A stretch of 64,000 bases of DNA from Dorea longicatena (GTDB lineage Bacteria; Bacillota; Clostridia; Lachnospirales; Lachnospiraceae). This document shows positions 44,553-53,354 of this stretch, one piece after another (position 1 is the stretch's first letter; each line of letters opens with the position of its first letter). The notes under the pieces were generated by a model. That model was not told the DNA's origin. It was given only the letters and a program-made list of their open reading frames with translations, and searched no databases. The DNA is taken from positions 2,181,001 to 2,245,000 of the forward strand of contig NZ_CP102280.1 in NCBI RefSeq assembly GCF_025150085.1. Reading direction: 5' to 3'. The position numbers were made by a program, and so were the translations under genes.

Positions 44553-44993
44553 TTAGCGGTTCTGATCATACTCTCTGAATGCATCTACTTTAGGCTGTGA
44601 AGAACATCCCGGTACGAATTCGTTCGTAAAGAAAGCGTCCACAAGCATCTCACGTACTTTTGCACCTGTCGTGAATGCTCCCATACAGACAATGTTGGCA
44701 TCGTTACTGAGTCTTGCTCTTGTCGCAGAATATACGTCAGATACCAGTGCGGCATATGCACCTTTTACCTTATTGGCAGCAATAGATACCCCAAGCCCTG
44801 TTCCGCAGATCAGCACACCTCTGTCATATTCCCCGGATGCTACATGTTCTGCTACATCAATTGCTACATTCGCATAGATCGGATCTTCACTTCCGAAGTC
44901 TGTCACCTCTCCATAGCCTTTCTTTTCAATGTAAGCAATGATTTCCTGCTTTGCTTCTTCTGCATTTGGATCACAACCGATTGCAATTTTCAT
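44553..44993 (-). CDS. RpiB/LacAB-family isomerase, divergent (possible erythrulose-4-phosphate isomerase)
   Basis: Encodes 146 residues from the ATG at 44993; the ATG at 44999 is only three bases from the ribosome site and is less likely. The catalytic Cys is in GVLICGTGLGVSIAANK. The N-terminal GSDHAG motif of ribose-5-phosphate isomerases is replaced by GCDPNAEE, and the usual ARxSREHNDAN is shortened to ARLSNDANIVCMGAF. These are substrate-contact regions, so the enzyme probably does not act on ribose phosphate. It is the first gene of a two-gene operon with the TPI homologue. Confidence 0.88.
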   Translation of the reverse strand: MKIAIGCDPNAEEAKQEIIAYIEKKGYGEVTDFGSEDPIYANVAIDVAEHVASGEYDRGVLICGTGLGVSIAANKVKGAYAALVSDVYSATRARLSNDANIVCMGAFTTGAKVREMLVDAFFTNEFVPGCSSQPKVDAFREYDQNR

Positions 44994-45017
44994 GTTCATT
45001 TCCTCCTTCTTTGTATC

Positions 45018-45080
45018 GGATATTGGATATTGGATACGATTTATGTTTTTTATAATAGCACCGGTTGTTTTTTATGTCAA
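45018..45080 (-). promoter_or_regulatory. rpiB-tpiA promoter with shared leader/operator motif
   Basis: TTGACA (45080-45075), a 17-base spacer and TATTAT (45057-45052), followed by the leader motif at 45040-45018 (core TATCCAATATCCAATATCC). It lies in nearly the same place relative to the promoter as in front of kdgT. Confidence 0.87.
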
Positions 45081-45121
45081 TAAATGCTGCTTTCTCCATT
45101 CATTTTCTAATAAAATGCACA

Positions 45122-45172
45122 AAAATAAAGTTCTGTTATCGTGCATATAGCCAATTAACAGAACTTTATTTA
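45122..45172. terminator. Intrinsic terminator of the inositol-type operon
   Basis: AATAAAGTTCTGTTA (45124-45138) pairs perfectly with TAACAGAACTTTATT (45156-45170), 25 bases after the aldolase stop. Confidence 0.88.
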
Positions 45173-45194
45173 TTGTATCATCATTATTATATTT

Positions 45195-46055
45195 TTACGC
45201 ATCCACCTCATCCAGCGGCATCTCACAGTTGAACACTTCGATATGATGTCTCACATTCTCATACGTTCCCTGTACCATAGCCAGATTCAGATCAAAATAA
45301 TTATGTGCTCCTTCTGACTTCAGATACTCTTCCGCATGTTTTGTCAGACGATTAAAGCTTGCTGTCGCAATATTCACTTTCACAATTCCAAGCTCGATTG
45401 CTTTTCTAAAATCTGCATCCGTGATTCCACTTCCACCATGAAGAACCAACGGAATTCCTGTCTTATCATGGATCTGCTCCAGTACATCAAATGCAAGCTT
45501 CGGTGCTACCGGATAATTGCCGTGTGCATTTCCGATTGCAACTGCCAATGCATCGATTCCGGTGCGTTCAACAAATATCTTTGCATCATCCGGATTCGTA
45601 CAGCGGATTCCATGATCTTCACTTCCGTCTTCGCTTCCACCTACCAGTCCCAGCTCAGCCTCTACGGTTGCCCCGTATTTCTTTGCCAGTTCTACTATCT
45701 TTACTGTACGCTCGATATTTTCTTCAAATGGATATGTAGAGCTGTCGAACATGACGGAGGTAAATCCAAGTTCCAGTGCTTTCTCTACTGTCTCCATGGT
45801 AAGTCCATGATCCAGATGCACTGCCACGTCTACTTTCGCCTCTTTTGCAGCCTGTACCATCATTGGTCCCATAAGTGCAAGCGGGGAGTGTTTCAATCTT
45901 ACTTCTGCAATCTGCAAGATGATCGGAGTGTCCAGTTCTTCTGCTGCCTGGATTGCTCCTTTTACCATCTCCATATTTCCAACACTGAATGCGCCGATTC
46001 CTCTGTAATTACTCTTCGCACGCTCCAGTAATTCTTTCATCGTTACTAATGCCAT
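45195..46055 (-). CDS. iolJ: Class II aldolase, IolJ-like (6-phospho-5-dehydro-2-deoxygluconate aldolase)
   Basis: Encodes 286 residues of the class II FBA family. Zinc ligands appear in VHLDHGLTM, VEAELGLVGG, IGNAHGNYP and VLHGGSG. In the inositol pathway IolJ splits 2-deoxy-5-keto-gluconate-6-phosphate to dihydroxyacetone phosphate and malonate semialdehyde; the operon with iolB, iolC and iolD supports this role over fructose bisphosphate aldolase. The ATG at 46055 has AAAGGAG upstream and lies within the end of the transporter gene, overlapping it by 47 bases. It is the last gene before the terminator. Confidence 0.85.
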   Translation of the reverse strand: MALVTMKELLERAKSNYRGIGAFSVGNMEMVKGAIQAAEELDTPIILQIAEVRLKHSPLALMGPMMVQAAKEAKVDVAVHLDHGLTMETVEKALELGFTSVMFDSSTYPFEENIERTVKIVELAKKYGATVEAELGLVGGSEDGSEDHGIRCTNPDDAKIFVERTGIDALAVAIGNAHGNYPVAPKLAFDVLEQIHDKTGIPLVLHGGSGITDADFRKAIELGIVKVNIATASFNRLTKHAEEYLKSEGAHNYFDLNLAMVQGTYENVRHHIEVFNCEMPLDEVDA

Positions 46056-47319
46056 TGTTCTTCTGCTCCTTTCCATGTTCTTCTTTTTTCAGGTTATGTC
46101 CCAATATTGTCAGACAGATCAGGGCGATCACTGCAAATACAATTCCCATCCCGAATACCACATGCATGCCATATCCTTTTCCGGTAATGAATCCTGATAA
46201 TGCCGGTGCGCCACATGTTGCGATTACGATACCAAGCATTACGAATCCGTAATTTTCTCCGGTATGCTCAATTCCAAAGATGGAACTTGTAAAGGATGGG
46301 AAACTTCCCATGATTCCGCCATAGCATCCATACATCAGAATGATTGCTGCGGTTACGGTATAGGATCTGGTAAATGTAAGTATTGCCATTGCCACAACAG
46401 ATACTGCCAGCACGCCCTTGATACATCCCACTCTTCCTACTTTATCGGAAAGTGTCGGAAGTACCAGCCGGGTTCCGGCATTCACAATGGAACCGATCAT
46501 AACTGCACTGACCGCAATTGCCGACGGGATTCCAAGTTCAATCTGATATGTCTGTGATACCGGTGACACCAGGAAATAAGAAATCAGCCCAAACAGCATC
46601 GTCGCCAGAAGAAGATAGAAGTTCTTTGTCTTCATCATCTCTGCGGATGTGTACTGCTTTTGTTCTGTCTGTGCTTCTGCATTTCCATTTGCCACGTTTT
46701 GTTCTCTTAATGCCCGTTCGGCTTTTCTTCTCCACTCTTTATCCGGAGCGGTAAAGAAGATACCGCATAAGATCCAGGAGATTGTAATCGCTGCACCAAT
46801 GATCAGGAATGTCTTTCCCGGTCCCTCTGCCTGCAGGATTCTTCTGCTGATTGGTGCCAGAAAGAATCCACACAGTCCGTTTGCCGTTACGACCACACCT
46901 GATGCGAATCCCGTTCTTCCCGGGAACCATTTCTGAACAGTCGAGATAATTACGGTATAAATGAGTCCCTGTCCGAATCCCTGCATCACACCATAGGTCA
47001 CATACATAGGAAGCGACGAAGGTACGATCAGGAATGCGGATGCCAGAATTCCAATGGCGAAGATACCGCCTCCGATCCATACAACAATCTTCGGATTATA
47101 TTTATCCTGTAATCTTCCACCGATTATATTTCCAAATACGAATGTACTCAGTGCCAGGTAAAAACACATAGACGCTGCTGTCTGGCTCCAGCCGGCCTGT
47201 TCCATCACGTATGGCTGATAGATCGACCATACGTGAGGATAGCCGGTAAAAAAGATAGCAATGGCACCAAATATCATCGTCAGTAATCTTTGTCTTTTCT
47301 GTGTAGTTGTTAACTCCAT
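46009..47319 (-). CDS. MFS transporter, oxalate/formate antiporter (OFA) type
   Basis: Encodes 436 residues with twelve membrane helices. The OFA/monocarboxylate pattern is seen in FFTGYPHVWSIYQPYVMEQAGWSQTAAS near the N terminus, GGRLQDKYNPKIVVWIGGG after helix 2 and YGVMQGFGQGLIYTVIISTVQKWFPGRTGFASGVVV. Members move organic acids or small carboxylates. In this operon it may import a precursor or export an acidic end product such as 3-hydroxypropionate; this is inference. The C-terminal 20 codons overlap the start of the IolJ-like gene. Confidence 0.87.
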   Translation of the reverse strand: MELTTTQKRQRLLTMIFGAIAIFFTGYPHVWSIYQPYVMEQAGWSQTAASMCFYLALSTFVFGNIIGGRLQDKYNPKIVVWIGGGIFAIGILASAFLIVPSSLPMYVTYGVMQGFGQGLIYTVIISTVQKWFPGRTGFASGVVVTANGLCGFFLAPISRRILQAEGPGKTFLIIGAAITISWILCGIFFTAPDKEWRRKAERALREQNVANGNAEAQTEQKQYTSAEMMKTKNFYLLLATMLFGLISYFLVSPVSQTYQIELGIPSAIAVSAVMIGSIVNAGTRLVLPTLSDKVGRVGCIKGVLAVSVVAMAILTFTRSYTVTAAIILMYGCYGGIMGSFPSFTSSIFGIEHTGENYGFVMLGIVIATCGAPALSGFITGKGYGMHVVFGMGIVFAVIALICLTILGHNLKKEEHGKEQKNNGISNDERITGACEE

Positions 47320-47335
47320 AATTTTTTCCTCTTAA

Positions 47336-48223
47336 TTAATAAATAAGTCCGAACTTCTGCATCTCTCTTTTTAAGATTTCTGTATGCTCCGGCTCAAGCT
47401 CTGTCAGAGGTGCTCTTACGGTTCCTCCGCATAGGCCCATCAGTTCTACCGCTTTCTTTACCGGAATCGGGTTTACTTCTGAGAACAATGCATGAATTAA
47501 TGGCAATGCCTTTAACTGCAGCTCCAGACTTTCTTTTACCTTTCCATCCAGATAAAGCTGACAGATATCATGGGCTGCCTGTGGGGCTACATTGGAAAGT
47601 ACGGAAATCACTCCTTTTCCGCCCAGTGACATCAATGGTACGATCTGGTCATCATTTCCGGAATACAGATCTAATTTTCCATCTGTCAGATCCATCATCT
47701 TCACGATATTGGAGAAATCTCCACTTGCTTCCTTGATTGCCACGATGTTATCCACATGATTCACAAGATAAGCCACAGTCTCTGCTTCCATCTTACATCC
47801 GGTTCTTCCAGGTATGTTATAAAGGACAACCGGTATTTTCGCTGCATCTGCTACCTGAGTGAAGTGTGCGATCATACCTTTCTGGGTTGCCTTGTTATAG
47901 TATGGTGTCACGACAAGCACGCCGTCTGCGCCATATCCGGCGGCTTCTTTTGATAATTCCATTGCCGTCTTCGTACAGTTTGAGCCGGTTCCTGCGATAA
48001 CCGGAATTCTTCCTTTTGTTCGTTCAACCGTAAATTTCACACATTCCATGTGTTCACGCTCTGTCATCGTTGCAGCTTCCCCGGAAGTTCCGCAGATTAC
48101 GATGCTGTCGGTTCCGTTTTCACAGTGAAAATCGATCAATTCGTCCAATCTGTCATAATCGATAGATTCATCTTCTTTGAACGGAGTAACGATTGCTACT
48201 CCTGCACCTGTAAATATTGCCAT
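47336..48223 (-). CDS. DapA-family lyase (4-hydroxy-tetrahydrodipicolinate synthase-like)
   Basis: Encodes 295 residues. The Schiff-base Lys is in VAIKEASGD, the Tyr of the proton relay in VLYNIPGRTG, and the pyruvate-binding loop is GTSGEAATM. The PGRTG Arg that holds the dicarboxylate in true DapA is present, so the lysine-pathway reaction (pyruvate plus aspartate semialdehyde) is possible. Its place in an inositol-type operon also allows a pyruvate-aldehyde aldolase role. The ATG at 48223 has GGAGAGG upstream; the longer frame lacks a site. The gene lies between the iron alcohol dehydrogenase and MFS genes. Confidence 0.88.
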   Translation of the reverse strand: MAIFTGAGVAIVTPFKEDESIDYDRLDELIDFHCENGTDSIVICGTSGEAATMTEREHMECVKFTVERTKGRIPVIAGTGSNCTKTAMELSKEAAGYGADGVLVVTPYYNKATQKGMIAHFTQVADAAKIPVVLYNIPGRTGCKMEAETVAYLVNHVDNIVAIKEASGDFSNIVKMMDLTDGKLDLYSGNDDQIVPLMSLGGKGVISVLSNVAPQAAHDICQLYLDGKVKESLELQLKALPLIHALFSEVNPIPVKKAVELMGLCGGTVRAPLTELEPEHTEILKREMQKFGLIY

Positions 48224-48307
48224 ATTGCTACCTCTCCTGATTTTTACAAATGCCACACGGAACCCGTATGGCATCTGTAATATCTTCTTACATTCTAACT
48301 TTTATAC

Positions 48308-49459
48308 TTACCACAGATTTTTATACATCTGCTCTACATCAGCCTGTGTAATCGTACGCTGTGTATTCTGCGGACTTCCGCTGTCCATTGCATCATATGC
48401 CATTTTCTCGATCACTTCGAAAAATTTCTCTTTGTCAATTCCGAACTCAGCAAGTGTCGGTGTCTCTAATTCTTCTGTCAGCGCTACGACTGCATCCAGG
48501 AATTTCTCACTGGCTGCCTGATCCGAATCTTCCGGTGTTGCAACTCCGATAGCTCTTCCGAGATCTGCAAATCTGTCATAGGCTCCCTCTAATGCGAAGC
48601 TTAAGCACTCTTTCATCAACATTGCGTTAGAAAGTCCGTGTGCTACATGGAACAATGCTCCGATCGGACGGCTCATTCCGTGGATCAGTGTTACAGATGA
48701 GTTGTTGAATGCGATTCCTGCTTCCAGAGCTGCTACAGACATCTGTACTCTTGCTTCTTCATTCTTTCCATCATGGAATGCTACTGGGAGGAATTTGAAG
48801 ATTCTCTTTACAGCTGACATTGCAAAAGTATCTGATAATGTCTGTGCTTTTCTGGATGTATAAGCTTCTACTGCATGGCACAATGCATCAAGCCCTGTTG
48901 CTGCCGTAATCTTCGGTGGTGCTGTCATAGTGAACTGGGGATCGATAATGGCTAATGAAGGAATCAGCACTTTACCTTTCAGCAGCATCTTAATGTCTTT
49001 TCTGGTATCTGTAATGATCGTGAACTGTGTAGCTTCAGATCCGGTTCCTGCTGTTGTCGGGATAGCTACCATCGGAGGCATCTCTACATCGATCACTTTT
49101 CCCATGTAATCAGAAATGCTTCCGCCATTTTTCACGAGGGATCCGATTGCTTTCATCGAATCAATCGGGCTTCCTCCACCAAGTGCTACGAGGAAATCAC
49201 ATCTTTCTGCTTTGTACTGAGCCAGACCTTTTTCGATCATTACGTCTGTTGGTTCTCCTGCGATTTCAGAGTAAATAGTATATTCTACACCCTGGCTTTT
49301 TAATGCATTCTCTACTTTTGCACAGTTTCCAAGATCGATCATCACTTTATCTGTAACAATCATTGCTTTCTTTCCAAGTGTTCCAAGTGTATCCTGTGCC
49401 ATATCAAGTGCTCCTGATCCTGAAATCATCTGTCCAGGTACGATAAATTCTCTTGCCAT
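48308..49459 (-). CDS. Iron-containing alcohol dehydrogenase
   Basis: Encodes 383 residues of the Fe-ADH family: VALGGGSPIDSMKAIG binds NAD(P), TTAGTGSEATQFTI precedes the metal site, and Asp/His ligands lie in AATGLDALCHAVEAYTSRKAQ and LIHGMSRPIGALFHVAHGLSNAM. It oxidises alcohols or reduces aldehydes. No malonate-semialdehyde dehydrogenase (IolA) is visible in the window, so this enzyme may reduce the malonate semialdehyde made by IolJ to 3-hydroxypropionate. That is a hypothesis from gene order. It follows iolB by about 49 bases. Confidence 0.9.
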   Translation of the reverse strand: MAREFIVPGQMISGSGALDMAQDTLGTLGKKAMIVTDKVMIDLGNCAKVENALKSQGVEYTIYSEIAGEPTDVMIEKGLAQYKAERCDFLVALGGGSPIDSMKAIGSLVKNGGSISDYMGKVIDVEMPPMVAIPTTAGTGSEATQFTIITDTRKDIKMLLKGKVLIPSLAIIDPQFTMTAPPKITAATGLDALCHAVEAYTSRKAQTLSDTFAMSAVKRIFKFLPVAFHDGKNEEARVQMSVAALEAGIAFNNSSVTLIHGMSRPIGALFHVAHGLSNAMLMKECLSFALEGAYDRFADLGRAIGVATPEDSDQAASEKFLDAVVALTEELETPTLAEFGIDKEKFFEVIEKMAYDAMDSGSPQNTQRTITQADVEQMYKNLW

Positions 49460-49508
49460 AATAATTATCTCCTTTTCTCTCTAAATAAGCGTTTTGCTAT
49501 CTTCTTAA

Positions 49509-50294
49509 TTAAAACTGTGCATCATGCATCCACACATATCTCTCGTCTTCACATCTGTCCGTCTGAAGCCATGGATTGCCATCAATGTGACGGATCATCC
49601 AGCATGTGTACATCTGGAATCCAGGTGCCACTGCCTGTGGATGAAGCTCTCCACCAGGAATTGCGGAAAAACTGTTGTCTACACTTTTGAATACCTGATC
49701 TCCGACAAAGCTTGCTCCGAATCCTTCCGGTCTGTCGAACTTGAACAGGTAAGTCTCCGGCTGTGGATGTCTGTGTGGCAGGTATCCTGACCAGTTTCCT
49801 CTGTCATTCAATACTTCTCCAAGTACCATATTCGACTCCGGACAGATATCGTGATCAAAGATTGTATTTACACGGCGCTTTGCCACATTTCCGAACTTTC
49901 CGACACTTGAATAGCCCCAAGGTGCATCGTCCGGTGAATACAATTTGCTTGCAAATGTTTTGTCATTGTGCGTGCACTGTACCAGAATTTCAGTATCTTC
50001 TTCTGCTGTTACAGTAATCTCTTTACTTCCGCTTACGTGCAGTGCCCATGGACCTTCGGTAAATACATCTTTTCTGCTGACCGTTGCTTTCTCATCTTCC
50101 CATGTATAGGTTACTTTTCCGGAGAGAAGGAGAACCGCCGTCTCCTCTTTGTCTCTCTTAAATGTTCTTATCTGTCCGGCCTTCATGCTGTACACACGGA
50201 TGTCCATCATCATTGCCTTATATTCATTGTCATAAGTGGTAAGAATCATCTCGCCATTTTCATCGAATTTTGGATAACCAAATACCTTACTCAC
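49509..50294 (-). CDS. iolB: 5-deoxy-glucuronate isomerase
   Basis: Encodes 261 residues from a GTG at 50294, preceded by AGGAGG; a longer frame would overlap iolD and has no ribosome site. IolB is a bicupin; the metal ligands are in SGYLPHRHPQPETYLFKF (two His and Glu) and in the GGELHPQAVAPG segment (His). It converts 5-deoxy-glucuronate to 2-deoxy-5-keto-gluconate. It follows iolD by 34 bases. Family assignment is firm. Confidence 0.92.
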   Translation of the reverse strand: MSKVFGYPKFDENGEMILTTYDNEYKAMMMDIRVYSMKAGQIRTFKRDKEETAVLLLSGKVTYTWEDEKATVSRKDVFTEGPWALHVSGSKEITVTAEEDTEILVQCTHNDKTFASKLYSPDDAPWGYSSVGKFGNVAKRRVNTIFDHDICPESNMVLGEVLNDRGNWSGYLPHRHPQPETYLFKFDRPEGFGASFVGDQVFKSVDNSFSAIPGGELHPQAVAPGFQMYTCWMIRHIDGNPWLQTDRCEDERYVWMHDAQF

Positions 50295-50328
50295 TGTCTT
50301 TCGCCTCCTGAATCTATCTTTATAAATC

Positions 50329-52260
50329 TTAATAATCTCTTGCTTCTCTTCTTCCTTCCAGAACACCAACGCATGCCTTTCTTACAGACTCCTTAGAAGA
50401 AGTAGTTGCAATTCCTACATTCCACCATGATTCATATCCGTCTGTCATGGTCTTTGGAATAACCTTTAAGTCGAATAAGCAAGCAATTTCCTGCTTCTTC
50501 GCATCTTCCAGTGCTGCCTCTAATTCTGCGATCGTCTTACATGTGTATGTCTTAAGCCCGTATCCTTCACCGATCTTCGCATAGTCAACCGGGATCAGAT
50601 CCCCACAAGGCTTCTTGCCGTCTGTGTAACGGAACTCTGTTGCGATACTTCCGATACCATGATTCATTTCCAGATTGTTGATACATCCGAATCCACAGTT
50701 ATCGAATACCAGAATATTGACTTTCTTTCTCTCCTGCATGATCGTCATAATCTCGCTGTGTAACATCTGGAAGCTGGAATCCCCAACTACGCAGTATACT
50801 TCATTATCCGGTTCTGCGAATTTCACACCAAGTGTTGCTGCTACTTCATATCCCATGCAGGAATATCCGTATTCTGCATGATAGCCGCCGCGCTTGTCTG
50901 TTGTCCACATTCTCTGCATGCAGCTTGGAAGGGAACCGCCTGCTGTAATAATAGTCGCATCTTCATCGATCACTCTGCGGATTGCTGCAAGTGCTGCTGT
51001 CTGTGTGATCTTTCCGTTTGTCATCTTTACGAATTCCGGAATCGTTCTTGGATCTCTTGCCTTGATGATCGGCTCGAAATCATCTCCTGTATATTCAATG
51101 CCTGCCAGGCGGACCATTTCTTTGTCCCATACCTTCTTGGCTTCTTCGATTTCTCCGTTGTATGCAGATACATAACCGCGTGCACGAAGTTTTTTGGTAA
51201 GTGCTTCTACTGTAACCTTTGCATCTCCGACTGCTTTTGCTGCATCCATCTTGTATGCGTGGAATCTGCAGTTGTTAATCGTCACGAATTTTACATCCGG
51301 ATTCTTGAACAGTCTCTTGGAGCTTGTTGTAAAGTCTGACATTCTCGATCCGATTGCGATCACTACGTCTGCATCTTCAGCGATAATATTGGAAGCATAA
51401 GTTCCCGTTACTCCGATACCTCCTAAGCAGTACGGATGACTAGACTTGCAGGCACTCTTTCCTGCCTGGCTTTCGCCAAATGGAATCTTGAATTCTTCGC
51501 AGAACTTTTCAACCGTCTCACCGGCTTCTGAGTAACGGACACCGCCGCCTACGATCACGAGTGGTTTCTTAGCTTCTGCAATGATCTCTGCAAGATCTTC
51601 CAGTTCTTCTTCTACCGCTACAGGTCTTGTGATTCTATGTACACGTTTCTGGAAGAAATATTCCGGATAATCATAGGACTCACCTTCTACATCCTGGCAA
51701 AGAGCGATGCAGCATGCGCCTGTCTCGGCAGGATCTGTCAGAACTCTCATTGCATTAATGAGTGCTGTCATGATCATCTCTGGTCTTGTGATGCGGTCCC
51801 AGTACTTACACACCGGCTTGAATGCATCATTGGTTGTTGTTGCCAGGCTGTTGCTCTGCTCTAACTGCTGCAATACCGGATCCGGCTGTCTGGAAGCAAA
51901 TGTATCTGCCGGGAACACCAGAAGTGGAATGTTATTAACCGTTGCTGTTGCGCATGCTGTCACCATATTTGCTGCTCCAGGTCCTACGGATGAAGCACAT
52001 GGAATGATTTTCTTACGATTGCTCTGCTTTGCAAATGCGGTTGCTACATGACACATTCCCTGTTCGTTTCTTCCCTGAAGGACTCTTAACTGTCCAGGAT
52101 CTGTATCCAGCGCTTCTCCAAGTCCTACTGCAATTCCGTGTCCGAAGATGGTGAAGAATCCTTCTACGAATTTTGTCTCTTCCCCGTCCATGGAAACGTA
52201 CTGATTATCAAGAAATTTCACAATTGCCTGTGCAACTGTCATACGGATTGTCTTTGTCAT
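50329..52260 (-). CDS. iolD: 3D-(3,5/4)-trihydroxycyclohexane-1,2-dione hydrolase (ThDP-dependent)
   Basis: Encodes 643 residues, normal for IolD. Thiamine diphosphate binding is shown by EGFFTIFGHGIAVGLGEALD with its Glu near the N terminus and by the C-terminal GDSSFQMLHSEIMTIMQERKKVNILVFDN segment. It opens the ring of the cyclohexanedione made from inositol to give 5-deoxy-glucuronate. It lies between iolC and iolB, with AGGAGG before the ATG. Assignment is secure from length, motifs and context. Confidence 0.94.
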   Translation of the reverse strand: MTKTIRMTVAQAIVKFLDNQYVSMDGEETKFVEGFFTIFGHGIAVGLGEALDTDPGQLRVLQGRNEQGMCHVATAFAKQSNRKKIIPCASSVGPGAANMVTACATATVNNIPLLVFPADTFASRQPDPVLQQLEQSNSLATTTNDAFKPVCKYWDRITRPEMIMTALINAMRVLTDPAETGACCIALCQDVEGESYDYPEYFFQKRVHRITRPVAVEEELEDLAEIIAEAKKPLVIVGGGVRYSEAGETVEKFCEEFKIPFGESQAGKSACKSSHPYCLGGIGVTGTYASNIIAEDADVVIAIGSRMSDFTTSSKRLFKNPDVKFVTINNCRFHAYKMDAAKAVGDAKVTVEALTKKLRARGYVSAYNGEIEEAKKVWDKEMVRLAGIEYTGDDFEPIIKARDPRTIPEFVKMTNGKITQTAALAAIRRVIDEDATIITAGGSLPSCMQRMWTTDKRGGYHAEYGYSCMGYEVAATLGVKFAEPDNEVYCVVGDSSFQMLHSEIMTIMQERKKVNILVFDNCGFGCINNLEMNHGIGSIATEFRYTDGKKPCGDLIPVDYAKIGEGYGLKTYTCKTIAELEAALEDAKKQEIACLFDLKVIPKTMTDGYESWWNVGIATTSSKESVRKACVGVLEGRREARDY

Positions 52261-52284
52261 TGTTCTCTTCCTCCTGCTGCTTTT

Positions 52285-53319
52285 TTATACTCTTGCGATC
52301 ATTTCGCCAAATTTTTCTTTTTCTTCTTTAATAAATGCATGTACTGCGTCCGGTCCCGGAAGGGAATCTGAACAGTTGTTGCTTCTTACCATCATGGATG
52401 CTTCTGCGGAACCAAATTCCAGACAGTCGATCACTTCCCAGCCCTGATATAATCCATATAAGAATCCGGAGCCATATCCGTCTCCTCCGCCGAATCCCTT
52501 TCTTGCTTCTACCGGGAATGGCTTGATACTGAACTTCTGTCCGTCACAGGTATATGCGGTAGACCCTTTCATTCCGTGCTTGATCACTACGATCTTAGCG
52601 TTGTATCCCTGCCATAAGCTTGCGCTTTCTTCATCTGTCATGCCTTCTTTGATCAGCTTCTCTGTCAGGTCGAATTCTTCTCTGGATCCCATGATGATAT
52701 CTGCTTCTTTTGCTACAATAGAGTAGTAAATGGAAATCTCATCACTGTTCTTCCAGTTATATTCTCTGTAGTCAACATCGAAGATAACTTTTGTATCATT
52801 CTTCTTTGCCAGCATCACTGCTTTGATCGCAGCTTCTCTCGAAGGACTTTCTGCAAGTGCTGTTCCAGAGATCAGGATTGCTTTGGACTGTCTGATGTAT
52901 TCTTCATCGATGTCATCTACATGTAACTGAAGGTCTGCGATGCAGTTTCTGTACATCAGGATATGGCTTTCTTTTTCTGAGAGCATCTCGGTAAATGTAA
53001 GTCCGAGCTTCTCGCCGTTTGTACATCTTGTGATGTGTGATGTGTCAATTCCCTGTTTGTCAAAATATTCTGTTACATAATCACCGAACTGATCATCGGA
53101 TACTTTTCCGAGGAATCCTGCTTTTAATCCGTGTCTTGTAACACCTACTGCAATGTTCGCCGGAGATCCGCCGACGAATTTTTCAAATGTGTGTACATCC
53201 TTTAATGGTTTGAACTCTTCTTTTACCTGATCGTTGTAAGCTGGGTTGAAGTCGATTGCGACTCTTCCGAGAAGTATCAGGTCCATTGGTCTTGTCTGGT
53301 CAAATTCTACATATTTCAT
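52285..53319 (-). CDS. iolC: 5-dehydro-2-deoxygluconokinase
   Basis: Encodes 344 residues of the PfkB family. The N-terminal substrate motif is GGSPANIAVGVTRHGLKAGF and the C-terminal catalytic motif is GFGGGDGYGSGFLYGL, a variant of the usual GAGD loop with the Asp retained. IolC phosphorylates 2-deoxy-5-keto-gluconate. The ATG at 53319 is preferred over 53328, because AGGAGG directly abuts the latter but lies nine bases before the former. It heads the operon, and a dense array of repeated half-sites surrounds its promoter. Confidence 0.92.
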   Translation of the reverse strand: MKYVEFDQTRPMDLILLGRVAIDFNPAYNDQVKEEFKPLKDVHTFEKFVGGSPANIAVGVTRHGLKAGFLGKVSDDQFGDYVTEYFDKQGIDTSHITRCTNGEKLGLTFTEMLSEKESHILMYRNCIADLQLHVDDIDEEYIRQSKAILISGTALAESPSREAAIKAVMLAKKNDTKVIFDVDYREYNWKNSDEISIYYSIVAKEADIIMGSREEFDLTEKLIKEGMTDEESASLWQGYNAKIVVIKHGMKGSTAYTCDGQKFSIKPFPVEARKGFGGGDGYGSGFLYGLYQGWEVIDCLEFGSAEASMMVRSNNCSDSLPGPDAVHAFIKEEKEKFGEMIARV

Positions 53320-53354
53320 ATCTTGCATCCTCCTGCTTTTTCCTTTTTTGCTTT

